Origin: Strobilurus pachycystidiatus
Taxonomy: Eukaryota > Basidiomycota > Agaricomycetes > Agaricales > Physalacriaceae
Length of the DNA: 64,000 nt
Assembly: GCA_019915135.1 (NCBI GenBank)
Contig: JAHLMK010000003.1
Span: 806,001-870,000, forward strand
Direction: 5' to 3'
The notes under the pieces were generated by a model. The model made no database searches and was not told the DNA's origin. It was given only the letters and a program-made list of their open reading frames with translations. The stretch's first letter is position 1. Every line of letters begins with the position of its first letter. Shown here in pieces: positions 49,338 to 60,487 of this stretch. The translations under genes and the position numbers were made by a program.

Positions 49338-49819
49338 ATGTCTTTTGTCCTGACAAAGGTTCAAGCACGTTTGATTCACCGCTTTCTGCTTTCCTATCAT
49401 ACTGTCCGACAATCCAATCTCGGTGATGTCAACATGTACCTCTCTGCCTGGATCGATAGCCGCCTGCTATACGTGCATCCAGAGCTGCAAATACTAGGTC
49501 CAGATCTACAATCGGTTTGTCCTTGATTTTTCATGAATTTGTACACTCACTTAACATGCTATAGTTTGTTCTGTGCGAAGTAGAGCGCCGATATAGCGCT
49601 CCCTTAATTGAAGAAGTCCTGACAACGTATGAGGACATCTGCGAGGTGGAGATACTCTTACGAGCACAGAGTCTGGAGCCTGAGACGGAATCAGAGATTG
49701 CGTGGGGAACGCGCGGTGTGTCCCTTTGGCCATGGGAGAGAACTCGAAGGACTGGTTGGGAAGCTTACAGTGCTGTATATGACGAGTTGCTGCTCAAGGT
49801 GTTTGTTTACTTAGAATAA
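49338..49819 (+). CDS. Small protein of unknown function, transposon cargo
   Basis: Two exons (49338-49514, 49565-49819) give 143 residues with ATG at 49338: MSFVLTKVQARLIHRFLLSY, later YLSAWIDSRLLYVHP, FVLCEVERRYSAPLIEEVL and EIAWGTRGVSLWPWERTRRT. It is mostly helical with a Trp/Arg-rich end, and has no signal or membrane segment. It ends tail to tail with the dioxygenase gene, 58 bases away. No family is recognised; its position between two cargo genes suggests an accessory role. Confidence 0.6.
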
Positions 49820-49877
49820 TTCTACAACGCGCGACATTTTGGTGTAGCCCAAGTAACTCCATAAAACGGATGCAAGG

Positions 49878-51887
49878 CTACAAAGGACCTACAGCGTCCG
49901 GCCAGACCGTCATCTTTTCCAACGAATCAGCCCATCGCTGCTGACGTTGACGCCACCACTCTGTCTTCTCATCGGCTGACATCCTTTTATAATCTTCCTC
50001 CATGAACTCCTTGTCCGTCTTGCATCCATTCTCGACATAGCGAAAGAGGCCACCAGCTGTGAAGTGGACGACGGAGAGGCGCTCTTCACTAGCTTCAACT
50101 GCAACGTTGGAGTGGACAAGAAGAGCGGACGGTAATAGGATAGTGGAACCGGGAGGGAATCGAATGACAAGGCCGAGATCCCAAAGAATGAGATGACCAC
50201 CTTTGTCGGGATCAAAGTTGCCGAGCGCTGTAACGGCGCACCAGCCCCAAGCAAGATTGCCTTGGTCGGTATGAGGCCATGTTGTACCATAGCTAGCATG
50301 CGCGCTCTCAGCGCTTTGCGCTGCAGCGTTCGTGGTGGCGCCGGCCCAAAATGTATCGGGAAATCCACCAGGAAAGGGATTTGCAGCGCCTGGGAGCTTC
50401 TGCGCAAGCGTTTGAAGACTCCCCATGCAAAGCTCGTGGATCTCCGGTTGGTACATCTGAAATAGAACTGGAGAGTGTCAGTGTATTGTGACAAGAGGTT
50501 CGTCGAGGCTACGCACAGTTTGCCCACTTGGCAATTCTAACCATCCCCTTACACGACAAAAGCTCCTTCAGGTGATGGGCCTCATGTGGGTTCTGTCGAA
50601 GGATCATGGGCTCAGGCTGCCCGCCGCCATACGAAGTTCCCATAGTTCGCTCCTTACACGGACCTCGACGATGGGCATGAAACGGGAGAAGGGCCATGAT
50701 ACGACGTATTGTTGAGGTGGCAAGATCCAGAGCGCCTGAGTATCTGAGACCGGTCTGTTTACCAGGTTGGTCACCAGGGCGCCCGCCAAGTAGAGCAATG
50801 ATTCGGCGTGAGCTGTCAAGGATGGGTATCGTAGTGCTACAGGTGAATGAGGTCAGAAATCTGAACAATTGCAAGGTTCGAAAGACCTACATCCCATCCC
50901 AATCAACTAGCCTCATCTTGGGGTAGCTTAGTGCCTTCGTCAGCGTTGGTAGCCATCTTGGGAGGTTGAGAACACGTCCAATCCAGCCTGGTCCGGTGAC
51001 TGGCGCATCTTGAAGCGTATATTCCTCAACGACAACAGCGCTACGTCTGGCTTCATCCACATGTCGTTGCGCAGCGCGTTTTCCTTTGGCCTTGGAGTAC
51101 GGGGATGAGGGAGAAGGAGAATGGCTGCGGTCCCTTGCATGGTTCTTCTTATTCTTCTTGTACTTGTTACGCTGGGTGTAGGATGGTTTCGAAGGCTTGC
51201 CGGATAGCTGGGGAGAGGGGGGGGCTGGAGTCGACGAGGGGCCTGGCAAATTGTTCAGGGAAGAGGCATAGGATTGAGAGCGCGGATAGGACGAAGGGGG
51301 GGGTGGTACATCCGAGGAGTTCACCCAGACGTCGAGGCCGGGGTCCTCACCCTTGACCTCTACGCCGTCAGGATAGTCGCCCAGATCATGGTCAATGATG
51401 GCGCCATCAAGGTCCGTGCCCTCGACATCCTCGGATGATAGAGCGCTCTTGATCCATTCTTCTTCCTGAGCCTACAGGTGGATTAGCAGCATGAAGCCAA
51501 GAGAGAAGATGTACCTACGCGACAGACAGCCTCCAAGACATCTGACGCGTCAAACGGTCTGGGACCAGTGATGGGTGGGGCGGCATTGACGGAGAATTCA
51601 CGCCCTGAGCGCGTCGTGCGAATGGGAAAGTCTGCTGCGCTGTTGGCGCTGGATTGAGAGGAGCCGAGAAACCTCCAGCCTAAAGTTGACGAGTTAGCAA
51701 AGTTACAGAGCCATGAAGAATTATTATGAAGCAATGGACTTGCACTGCAAGTGCTGTGCCAGGCGTTGGAACTAGGCTCAAAGGTCGGCCCTGTGTCAAC
51801 AACGCTGGGCGCAGCACTGGCAGCGCAAACGGACAGGAAGGCGGTGGGGACAGGTAGGTGGAGGATAGAGGACATACCTTTGGGCAT
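49878..51887 (-). CDS. Fe(II)/2-oxoglutarate dioxygenase, TET/JBP-like, transposon cargo
   Basis: TET/JBP enzymes oxidise methyl groups of DNA bases using Fe(II) and 2-oxoglutarate. ATG at 51887 (MPKG then an intron) leads through about six exons to the stop at 49878-49880, roughly 560 residues. The N-terminal half is disordered and basic (YTQRNKYKKNKKNHARDRSH). The catalytic core has the facial triad HTD (WPHTDQGNLAWGWCAVTALG, about 50,280), a double-stranded beta helix run GGHLILWDLGLVIRFPPGST, the distal His in PSALLVHSN, and the 2-oxoglutarate-binding Arg in SEERLSVVHFTAGGLFRY. All expected ligands are present. Assignment to the fungal TET/JBP-like expansion rests on recalled sequence style, so another 2-oxoglutarate oxygenase class cannot be excluded. 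Gene order and strand differ from the transposase, but both are oriented leftward. Confidence 0.78.
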
Positions 51888-51977
51888 TAGGTGCGGAGGA
51901 GGGCAAGCGGGAGGCGACGCGACACAGTGGCGGTAGAACGACGGAGGCAGAGCAAATAGGGCCGTGGACCAAAGCCT

Positions 51978-51983
51978 TATATA
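51978..51983 (-). promoter_or_regulatory. TATA box of the dioxygenase gene
   Basis: TATATA on the minus strand (in GGTATATAAGG), about 91 bases before the ATG at 51887; no ATG lies between them. Confidence 0.5.
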
Positions 51984-52145
51984 CCTAGGCTCAGTCAACG
52001 CGTGTCGGTGTGTGGTGTTGTGGTGGCGGTAAGAATAAACAACAGGAAGAACACGGAAAACATACCTCGGTCAGCGTTGCGCGAACCTGCACGCGCTCAC
52101 GTGCGGTTTTGGTATCCCTGGGTCTCTTTCTTTTCCCCTCCCACC

Positions 52146-52800
52146 ATGTTCTTCATCCGGGAGCAGCTGACCGCCGCCTACAAAGCCGACACCACACCAG
52201 GCACCCCGAGTTTACAGAGTTTGCTACCACAGTCTTGAAACACTCGGAAACCACAGTGCCCGTCCTCCTCACATCCCTGGTCTACATCGCACGGGCAAAG
52301 CGGCATCTGCAGATCGCACACAATGAATGGGCGCTCGAACGAGTGTTCCTCGGGGCGCGGATACTTGCATTAAAGGTCCGTTCACTATCACAATCAGTCG
52401 CCCTTACACATGCTCATCCCGTTCCTCTTCCAGTACCTCAACGACTCCACACTCAAAAACGTGCACTGGGCCGCGTGCACAGGCGTGTTGGGAAAACGCG
52501 ACATTGGCCGTGTCGAACGCGAGTTCCTCGATGTGCTCGACTTCGACTTTGACCTAGCCATGTCGCAGGCGGATCTGCTCGGACATCACGCAGGGCTGTC
52601 CGCGCTGCTTGCGCGCACCCGGTCCCCCTCGCCACCCTCCCGCAACGTGATCGGCATCACACGAGTTCACAGGCCCGGCCGCCAAGCTGATCCTCGGCGC
52701 CGACTCCCCTGCCATCGCGGAGGAGCGTGTCACGAGCGTCCTGCTGCAAAGAACTCAAAAACGACGTCCGCCATCTCGTCGTTCAGACGTTGTGCGCGAT
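52146..52800 (+). pseudogene. Frameshifted Pho80/PCL-type cyclin, probably captured by the transposon
   Basis: ATG at 52146 starts MFFIREQLTAAYKADTTPGT, a typical basidiomycete cyclin opening. At a run of four C (52204-52207) the frame must gain one base to continue PEFTEFATTVLKHSE and the cyclin box: VLLTSLVYIARAKRHLQIA, ALERVFLGARILALK, intron (about 52376-52433), YLNDSTLKNVHWAACTGVLG and IGRVEREFLDVLDFDFDL. A second frame change near 52650 is needed to reach AKLILGADSPAI, followed by a stop at 52800. The cyclin partner would be a Pho85-type kinase. Two shifts make a functional product unlikely. It lies inside the transposon, divergent from the dioxygenase gene across about 260 bases. Confidence 0.75.
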
Positions 52801-53059
52801 GTGTAAGTCACCTTGTGCAGCGGTCGCGACGGCGGTTGACATTGACTCCTCTCCGCATAGGATCATTGGCCTGTCCGACGGTCTTACCTGCAGTCTTTTG
52901 GGGAAAGTCTTCGTCTCGTGGCGCTCACCGATCCGCAACCTCGACCGATTCATCTTTGGTCGTCAACTTTGCTGGAACTTTGGCGCTCGACAAACCATCA
53001 TGATCTTCACACATTGAACTTGGATTACAAACACGGTGAGCAAAATCAACGGATACACT

Positions 53060-53952
53060 TTATTCGTTGCCTGATTCACCACCGCTCTTCTCATCATTCT
53101 CATCGCTCTCATCGCTCTCGCCGCTCTCGCCGCTCTCCTCGTCGTCACTCTCATGGTACCGCGGGTCAGCCCGACGCCGCTCTCTCTCCAGCTCCAAGAG
53201 ACGCTCAATAGCCAAATCGATGGGCACCTCGCCGTGAGACTGCCATTCGCGGCGACGAGCCACGGCCGCAGAGTGGCGCATGGCATTACTCACATGGTCC
53301 GCAGAATGACGGACCCATGTACCACCGATACGAGTGTGGAACGTGAAGCCAAATTCCAGGGGACCGCGCGTCTGATTGTGCATCCAGTCCGTGTCGTATA
53401 TCAACTCGGTCCATATATATACGAGAACCTTTTATTTATGTGTTAACTGCGTGCAAGATGCTCTGAATATACAACTTACTTTACGCCTCAGATTGAGCAG
53501 ATCCTGCACGGCAGACGGGGTGGAAGCCTGGGTCAAAGGAACAGGATTTTGCGCATCGAAATACGCCATCGACTCTCCAAGAAAACTCTCCAAGTATTGG
53601 CGGTTCTCGTAGCGGAGATTCTCATGGCGGACCTCAGAGAATCCAGTCAGACCCATAGAGTCTCGAAACGCGAGCGAGTACTGCGCCATAAAGTCTCGAT
53701 TCGCCGGAGTAAGCTATCGAAAAGGTCAGTTCATATGTCAGAAGAACTTTCACCGCTTACGATCTGTCTTGCCAGCTGTTCAACAATTCGCACTCGGAAC
53801 TCGTGCACCTCTGGTGAGTCGTCCATGTTAGAGGGTGGGCAAGAGAGGGAAGGAAGAGCGCCCATAAGTACGCTGACACTTTGACATGTCCAGAGCAGTG
53901 CTTCTGTCGAGCGCTTCTGACGATCCAGATCTGAGTCAAATCTTCGAATCAT
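53060..53952 (-). CDS. Unknown coding exons, either the transposase C-terminus or a separate small gene
   Basis: Three protein-like blocks on the minus strand: SDLDRQKRSTEALLWTCQ to VRIVEQLARQIVSGES (53952-53760), NRDFMAQYSLAFRDSMGL to VQDLLNLRRKV (about 53710-53480), and WMHNQTRGPLEFGFTFHTRI ending in a strongly acidic repeat (GESGESDESDENDE) at the stop 53060. Introns of normal size separate them. An ATG at 53952 could start a separate gene, but the blocks may also be the last exons of the transposase gene if its apparent stop at 53974 is spliced out. No family is recognised. Confidence 0.45.
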
Positions 53953-53973
53953 ACAAAAGGTGTCAAAGCGTTG

Positions 53974-56900
53974 TCATTGAAGTGGTACTTGTAAGGGCTT
54001 GATACGTCCCGAGCCTGTCGGTAATCCCACTCGTGTGTCTCCTCCATACTCGTGCCACTGTTTCAGCGTTTTTTCCGCTTTAGCCTTTGCGCGCTCCATC
54101 GCTTCCTTCGCCTTCTCCACCTGTGGGATACTTCCGCGTACAATGACTTGAAGATAGGCTCGTCGCTTATCATCATGAGCAGTTGCCGCCGTCCTGTATT
54201 TCCGCCGGTGCTCCTCAAATTTAGCGTTGAAAGACTCAATCTTCTGATCCTCTCGGCGAAGTTTGTTCTTGCGAATGAGGACTGATGACGCGTCGGTAGT
54301 TTTCTGTGAAGAGCGGAGCACTACTTACATTTACGGGTGACTTCTCTGCACATGTTTGTTGTTGGATGTCCTGGCTCATAAGATGGACGTATACCGGTAT
54401 CAGCGATGGCCTAGACAGCCATCAGAGTGATGTAGACGTGAAGAGTGAAGACACACCCGTAAGCCAGCGGACTTCATCAAGTCGTACCGTCTTCCTTTCT
54501 CGACGCCGGAGACAAGAGAGCAGGAGTAACCCTCCCGATTAACATCGGCATGAGTCGTCTCTATAAGATTGTCATTCCGATCTCCCGCTTTCCAGATGTC
54601 GAGCGGAATAAAACTCTTGGGCTGGCACAAGGCTGGGACCGCAAAGATGCTGTTGAACTTGTTATCCAGCCAATCTAGCGCTGCCTATGAGCGCGTACCG
54701 TCATCACAAATTTAAGACTTACCATTACCCGCCTTGCCTCCGCGTTCTCTGATTTTGGCAACCGTTGCATCCCAGTGCGAATCCTTGATTGAGTTGAGAC
54801 TACGCATGAGATTACGAACCTCTTCGCTGACAGCACATTTCCGAATATTTCGCTTGAAGTGAACGCCACAGAGACGGAAGACACGACGAACATGCTCATA
54901 CGGTGTCAGCTCACTGATGAGCTTGGAAGGTTCGTGTAAATCCCTTCGCGGAGGCCGGGTCTGAGCGATGGCTTGGAGGTGAAGCCCTAGGCCTGATTGC
55001 AACTGTTAATTGAATCACAGAACCAAGGGTCCACAGCTTACCTTTCGCCTGTCCGCCGCCTTGATCACCGGTCCATTGGAAGAACATGGGTCCTTCTCGG
55101 TCATCTATGCTCTTTGCGTCTAGATGCCGCCAGCGCCAGCCCTCCCCTACGTCCTCCTCGACAATCTTATTGATCTCATCAAAGACGATCTTGTGAGCGG
55201 CCGCCGTCTCGCGATTCATGAATACGCGACAAAAGTTCTCACCTATAGATAGGTCAGGTTGATTTGGAGACGCAGCAGCGCAACATACTTGTATGGCTCT
55301 GGCGATTCCAAGCACCAAGAGTGAACTCGCGATATCCCTTGATGCGCTTGAAAGAGATATCACTCTGAATATACCGAGAATCATGCAGCATGCGGCTCTC
55401 CTCGGGAGTCATACAAATGATGATCTTGAGCATGTTGCTACCATCGGTAGATTCCGTCTGTTCGTCATCTGGGTGAACCTCCAGGGTACTCGCGTCAATC
55501 TGTAGCATGCGTCGAATATATTGAGCTTCGACTGGAAGTTCTGCTTTCTGACGGTTGAAGATGTGCGATAATCCTAGCATATAGATCAGAGGTGTGTCTG
55601 GACAAAGATGATTACTCACCGTCCCAGCCACTTCCGTGAGGGAACATATCTTCCTTTGCCTGACGGATATACATACCCAGATGGTCGCGATTCACTAGAG
55701 AGATGTGGATATCCGCCAGTGTTGCGTTGGGATTATCCGGAAAGCGTCGAGCCAGATATGTGCGCGTTGTGGCATGTCGAATGAACCGTCTCGGAGTCAT
55801 GTCAGACATATCCTCCTGCATTTCCGCGAATATTTTGAAGAGTTCGTCTCGAATTCGCTGCGGCGTGGTTGTCGGAAGAGGAACTGGGTGTGTGTGTTCG
55901 CCCGAGAATTGAACAAAGACCCACGGACACTGGCGACGAAATTCCGGAAGTGGCTCAAACATTCGAAGACGACATTCACACTCTTTCCGCTCTACAAGAG
56001 GTTGAGTCACAATCCCGTTCTCGTCGCAATGGTCAAACGCTAGACTTGATGTCAACACACATAGAGATAAGGAGTCTGAAATACATACGACAGTTGAGAC
56101 GCCTTGACGAGTTGTTCACGATGGTCGTGCAAGCTGCAAGAGGGCCACATCCCAGGCGCTCATACTCTGACTCCATTCTCTCAATCTCTTCAACATCGCG
56201 AGTGAAGACGGCCTCCAAATAATCGACATTCAGATGGCCCTCGTCGAGGTATTCGACGTAATGATCGCGTCGAGTGGAGTGAAAGTGTTCGCAACTGTCA
56301 ACCCATTAGCGTGAATCTAAGAGAGATCATAGAAGCGCACTGTAACAGCGATGCGCCCTCTGCATCCCTTGAGAACTGGATCTGGCCCTGACAGGTCGTT
56401 TTCTTCGGCTTGTACCCTTTGCGAATCTTCATATTGTTTTCGCGAATAGTCTCGACTTCCTCGGCCAAGTCCTCCGGGACTGTTGTGAGCTCCGTCTCCT
56501 CCATAAGACAGCCACGCTTGCGAAGAGCTGCAATGAACGCTGACGTTCTTCGGAATACCTCTACATCTGGAGAGGAGCAGACGCTGTGGAATTCCCGGCA
56601 ACCCGTTACCCGAGCCAGAACGTCAAGCCGAGAAGCGCATGTATGAGCAGCGTTGAGAAGATCCTTGTCGACATATGGGCAGTACTTGACGCCTTGACCT
56701 GCAAGAAATTAGAATAATCGCAAGCGACAGAAGAGAAGGGTGCGTACACGCTGCATGAGTTTCGATACAAGGCACCAGTTCACCAAAATCATTCCGGAGT
56801 AGATGATGATTGACCTGACGTATACCACTTGAGCGAGTCTGGCCCATAGGATGCCCCCAGGAATAAGTCATGTCGTGAGTTGGATCCTCCCAGTTGTCCG

Positions 56901-57408
56901 CATCGCGACGGAACAAGTATCCGACAGGACTATTGGGAAAAGTCTCTGGGTACTCCACATAGGCGTCCGTGTCATGATATGTGTAGAGCTTGGAGAGAGT
57001 ATTCTTTCGATTGACATAAACGTTGGTGTCAAGGTCCGGCTCCGCTGATCGCGTAAGGGGAGGTGAGGTACTGGAAGGCGAATCAAGATTGGGAGCTCGA
57101 TGAACAGGAGCATGTGAAGCTGTCGCGGTCGGTGTATCCGGTGCTTCATGCAATGACACCCCAAGCGATACAGCCAAGTCGCGTAAAGAAGCGGCCAGCG
57201 ATGGAGGAACTTCAAGAGAACCGCGTGCAAGAGAGAACTCTGCTAGACGCTGAGTAACGAGAGATATGTCGGCCGTGGCTGATGCGAATGTAGACGCAGG
57301 TGCTGGTGCAAAAGTAGGGGACGAGGAATTCGAGAACCTCGCAACAGACATTAAAGGGTGAGGTGGTGGCGAAGGAGAACCTCGATTCAAGAGTTTGGAG
57401 ATGTTCAT
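53974..57408 (-). CDS. MULE-like DDE transposase
   Basis: The enzyme expected to cut and join the element ends. ATG at 57408 (MNISKLLNRGSPSPP) begins roughly 1,000 residues in about nine exons. A disordered N-terminus is followed by a Cys/His region (CQGQIQFS, then CEHFHSTRRDHYVEYLDEGH near 56280) that may bind DNA. The RNase-H-like core shows the first Asp in YIQSDISFKRIKGYREFTLG (about 55360), the second in FQWTGDQGGGQAKGLGLHLQ (about 55070-54970), the Mutator-type C-x2-H in RLCGVHFKRNIRK (about 54860), and a Glu in IETTHADVNREGYS (about 54550). The Lys-rich coiled segment near 54250-54050 ends at a stop at 53974. The 9-bp duplication flanking the element supports a Mutator-like enzyme. Exon junctions were followed by eye and not all are certain. 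Confidence 0.8.
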
Positions 57409-58078
57409 GATGGGAGGGAAGACGCGTCTGTTGCAAATGTTGGATATACAGCAAGGTGGGAAGTGCGACAATGTCCAGTGAACGTAGGTTTTTATGGACA
57501 AGTCGGAATCCGAAGCGGTCGCAATTCCTCTCATTCTGGGGCGTCGATTGCATTCTACAAGAAGGAAATGCATGTCGAGCCGACGTGTAAAGGTGCGCGA
57601 GCGGGCTTGACAGAAAGAAAGCTTTGTACGCTCAAAAAAGATAAAGGTGTGAATAACTGAGAGACACACCCTTCTTCCATATCACATTGCACACTGAAGG
57701 ACATTATCGCTCCCGAAAAATCTGGGCTTGAGTCTGCTTGAGAATGAAGGGAAAAAAACTGTATCAAGCGCAAGGAAGAGGACTTACCAGTGCAGATCCA
57801 TTGGTCAGCCCCATTCGTCGTTAAGAGAGGCACAAGATTGATGAGGACCCGATGCGGAGCTACAGTGGCCGGTGGTCTGTTGGATCATGACAGAATGAAC
57901 GCTCATCCCATTTGGGACCAGGAGCGCGCCAGGGACTGCATCACGTGTTGGTTTGATTCCCGAGACGTGTCAGGGCGTTGCGGTTGTCGGCTACCGCTCT
58001 TTCCCGAGCTCCTGACGTGGTCGGACCGCAGAAGAAGACGAAGAAGCAGAGATCGAATAAGAGGACTAAGCACTAGAC
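57409..58078. other. Transposase leader and inner right end of the element
   Basis: No gene is seen. About 58030-58070 (ATCGAATAAGAGGACTAAGC) is an inverted match of 46650-46700 on the left, so the end repeats resume inside the subterminal repeat. Confidence 0.5.
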
Positions 58079-58157
58079 TCATAACACCTTAGCAAAGTCA
58101 TTAAGGTTTCGATTATATAATGCCATCAATTGATCAAACGAGGGTTCGAATCATGAC
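58079..58157. repeat. Right subterminal inverted repeat
   Basis: Inverted partner of 46087-46165 (see there). Confidence 0.85.
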
Positions 58158-58221
58158 AATAACAATATTCATTTCAAGTTCATATTATTATTTATGTTTG
58201 AGTATCTCGCTCTAGGATTCA

Positions 58222-58263
58222 AGGTGACTTTGCTAGGTGTTATAGCGAATGGGAAGGAGTCTG
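58222..58263. repeat. Right terminal inverted repeat
   Basis: Inverted partner of 45980-46021, with GGTGTTATAGCG at 58236-58247. Confidence 0.93.
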
Positions 58264-58272
58264 CACAATTGG
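58264..58272. repeat. Right 9-bp target-site duplication
   Basis: CACAATTGG, identical to 45971-45979. Confidence 0.93.
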
Positions 58273-60487
58273 TGGAAGACATGCCACCGCCGCGCTCTCC
58301 CAGTCCGATCTCCATCTGGATCCAGGTCACAGATAGAGGTACGCTCTATGACGCCTTGTACCAAGTCCTTGACGATTCTCTGCCAAGTTGGCTTATCCGG
58401 GACAGCCCCATCTCCGCCGAACCATCGCAATCGTCCAGGCAGTGACATTTTTGACCATGCTATGCTGGAGCGCTTGTAGCTGATCACCATCACCCGTTGA
58501 AGTAATTCGTAAAAAAGCAACTTGAACTTGATTTTTCCATGCCATGGATCACGGGGTGACCCTGTCAGATCTGTTGTTGAAAGGTGAGTCTTGGCAAATT
58601 CCCATGTAGCGATCTCCACTCGAAGAGCTATTGAGTCCAACTCCCGAAACATATCGCCAAACCCATCGGTGATACGGGATTCTTGGTGTAGAGAATCCCA
58701 TAGAGAGGGAAGGAGATGGACAATCACAGTTTCCTCCAAAGTCATTGCCCGCAAATGATGCTGGTCACCGTGTGATTGGAGACTCAACAGTGCATCATCG
58801 ACATGGATGGGAAGCAGAATAGCGAGGAGTCGGGCTGAATCGACAGAAGAAAGAAAACACCATTCAACGGTTTCTATCAAGCGCACCCATACTAAGGGAT
58901 GGTCTGGCGAGAATCTTGAAGTGCGATTCGGACTCGTGACAGAGCCATAGCCGAAGAGGTCTGCAGCCCAAGTACTGAACCGCAGCGGAACAGGGAGTTT
59001 CAATGCCGGCCTTTGCAATCTCCTAGTGACGTCTACTGGAAAGAAGACATAAGACCGGTGAAGCCGTTCAGATACTCTCTCCTGGGGACTCTCAGACTCC
59101 AGCACTTTATCTCGGACAGTTAAAAAGGCTGACACGAGCTCGGGTTCTTTGGTCCACAGTGACTCTGTGTATTCCCGAGCCTCAATCGGCAGGCCACCTA
59201 TGCTTTGGAGGACGACACTACGAAGGGTAGGATTCGACGTTGCGTGAAACAACCAGTTGATAGCATTCACTGAAAGTTCAATGTAATTTTTATGGACGAG
59301 ATCGGTCTCTTGTTGCCTCAGCGACCTTGCCGGCACGGGACTGGGATAAGAATTGGGTACGGAGCTGTCTCTTGGAAGACGCTCCTTGACACGATGAAAA
59401 CGTGGAAAGATTGTTTTCACCAAAGAGCCGAATTTCTGTCGGAACGCGCGAGTGCTCCACACGACCTTACATGCCGTATTGAATGCCCATTGTACAAAAT
59501 GGTTGAGGAACTCGGTCAACGGAGTATGGTAAGGGCATTGGGGGTAGAGAATCGGCATGATATTGCTCGTCAAGTAAAGCACAAGGAAGATTGCTGAAAT
59601 ACTGGCGACGGCACATGCCAACGACAGCCTAAGGGGTATGTAGAAGAGGATGAGGCCGACTAGAAAGAGCGCAAGGGAGAGATGCATCGCAACGGGGAGC
59701 AACCCGATGATGACAGACATGTGCCACTGTTCGAGTCCCAGGAATCGAAAGTGACAAATATGGCTGCGTAAACTGGGCGTGCCGGACGTGGGGGCCAGAT
59801 AGTGATGCAGCCACTGCTTCACGAGCACGGCGGAGAGCGCAACGATCAGGCTCGCCGTCAGACTGACGACCCAAAGCCCGTTAACCCAGACATCGATCGC
59901 GTCTGGAGCGAACTTGCTCGTCGGATCAGCCGAGGGAGCGGTGATGTTGGCCACCGCTGCGCCGGCAGCGGTAGAGAGCTGAACCAAGACAAGATCGTGG
60001 AGGAGCAAAGCGGTCATCTCCGAGAAATCTGCTTGCAGATTCTGGGAGGCCTGGATCAAGAACGTGCTAACGACGGCGGAAAAGAGACCGGCCTCAAAGA
60101 TCCTCACATCAGCAAGAAAAATCTTGGAAAGTAAGTGAATCGACATACGAAAACCAGGAGGACATCGAGACCATCGCGAGCTTGCCCGATCATGGCATTG
60201 TCGAAGACAGCCGCTTCGGCAACGTAGGCCCGCCACACTCGCGCATTCGGCGCCGTCTCTTCCATGTAGGCATCTTCGGGTAGCGCCTTCTCGTAGTCGT
60301 CGACGAGGATCTGGGGTGTGTTCTCGAATGGCTGAGCATGTTGCGCCAGACCAAAGACGTGTCTCGATTGTGCCGTCGATGCAACGGGAGGAATACCCGC
60401 GCTCGTCGTGTCGGCGTGTGGTGGTGCCGACGGCGCTGCGCCAGCAGGAGCGGTTGGAGAGGCATCTGGGTTATCTGCGTCTGCCAT
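58264..60487 (-). pseudogene. DUF6535 gene copy 2, 5' part, cut off by the transposon
   Basis: ATG at 60487; exon 1 60149-60487, intron 60093-60148 (56 bases, same place as in the intact copy), exon 2 from 60092. The product is very close to the 13.7-kb paralogue through the DUF6535 core (GLFSAVVSTFLIQASQNLQA; GLWVVSLTASLIVALSAVLV) but has an extra Ala/Pro-rich stretch after MADADNPDASP. About 45 bases before the transposon (near 58,310) it lacks one base relative to the intact copy, so the reading frame is already shifted when it enters the element and stops at 58233. Together with 45,026-45,979 it makes one gene of about 3.2 kb before insertion. Confidence 0.88.

Larger units (their letters stand above)
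45980..58263. mobile_element. 12.3-kb MULE-like DNA transposon with cargo genes
   Basis: Both ends carry the same inverted sequence: 28 identical bases beginning CAGACTCCTTCCCATTCGCT, one mismatch, then 10 more identical. Exact 9-bp direct repeats (CACAATTGG) flank it, and the interrupted DUF6535 gene aligns on both sides with the intact paralogue, so the boundaries are fixed to the base. A 9-bp duplication is the length made by Mutator-like transposases, and the element encodes one (53.97-57.41 kb). Cargo: zinc-finger gene (47.05-48.82), small gene (49.34-49.82), 2-oxoglutarate dioxygenase (49.88-51.89), broken cyclin (52.15-52.8). Transcription runs inward from both ends. The undamaged termini and target duplication suggest a fairly recent insertion. 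Confidence 0.92.

Noticed and set aside
53974..57408. Assignment of the large transposase to the KDZ superfamily
   Set aside because: KDZ transposases are the usual partners of fungal TET/JBP genes, but I see no KDZ-type Cys cluster or core; the C-x2-H after the second Asp and the 9-bp duplication fit MULE better. A profile search would settle it.
58079..58157. GGGTTCGAATC in the subterminal repeats resembles the B box of a tRNA gene
   Set aside because: No matching acceptor, D-arm or A box could be folded around it, and it is part of a transposon inverted repeat.
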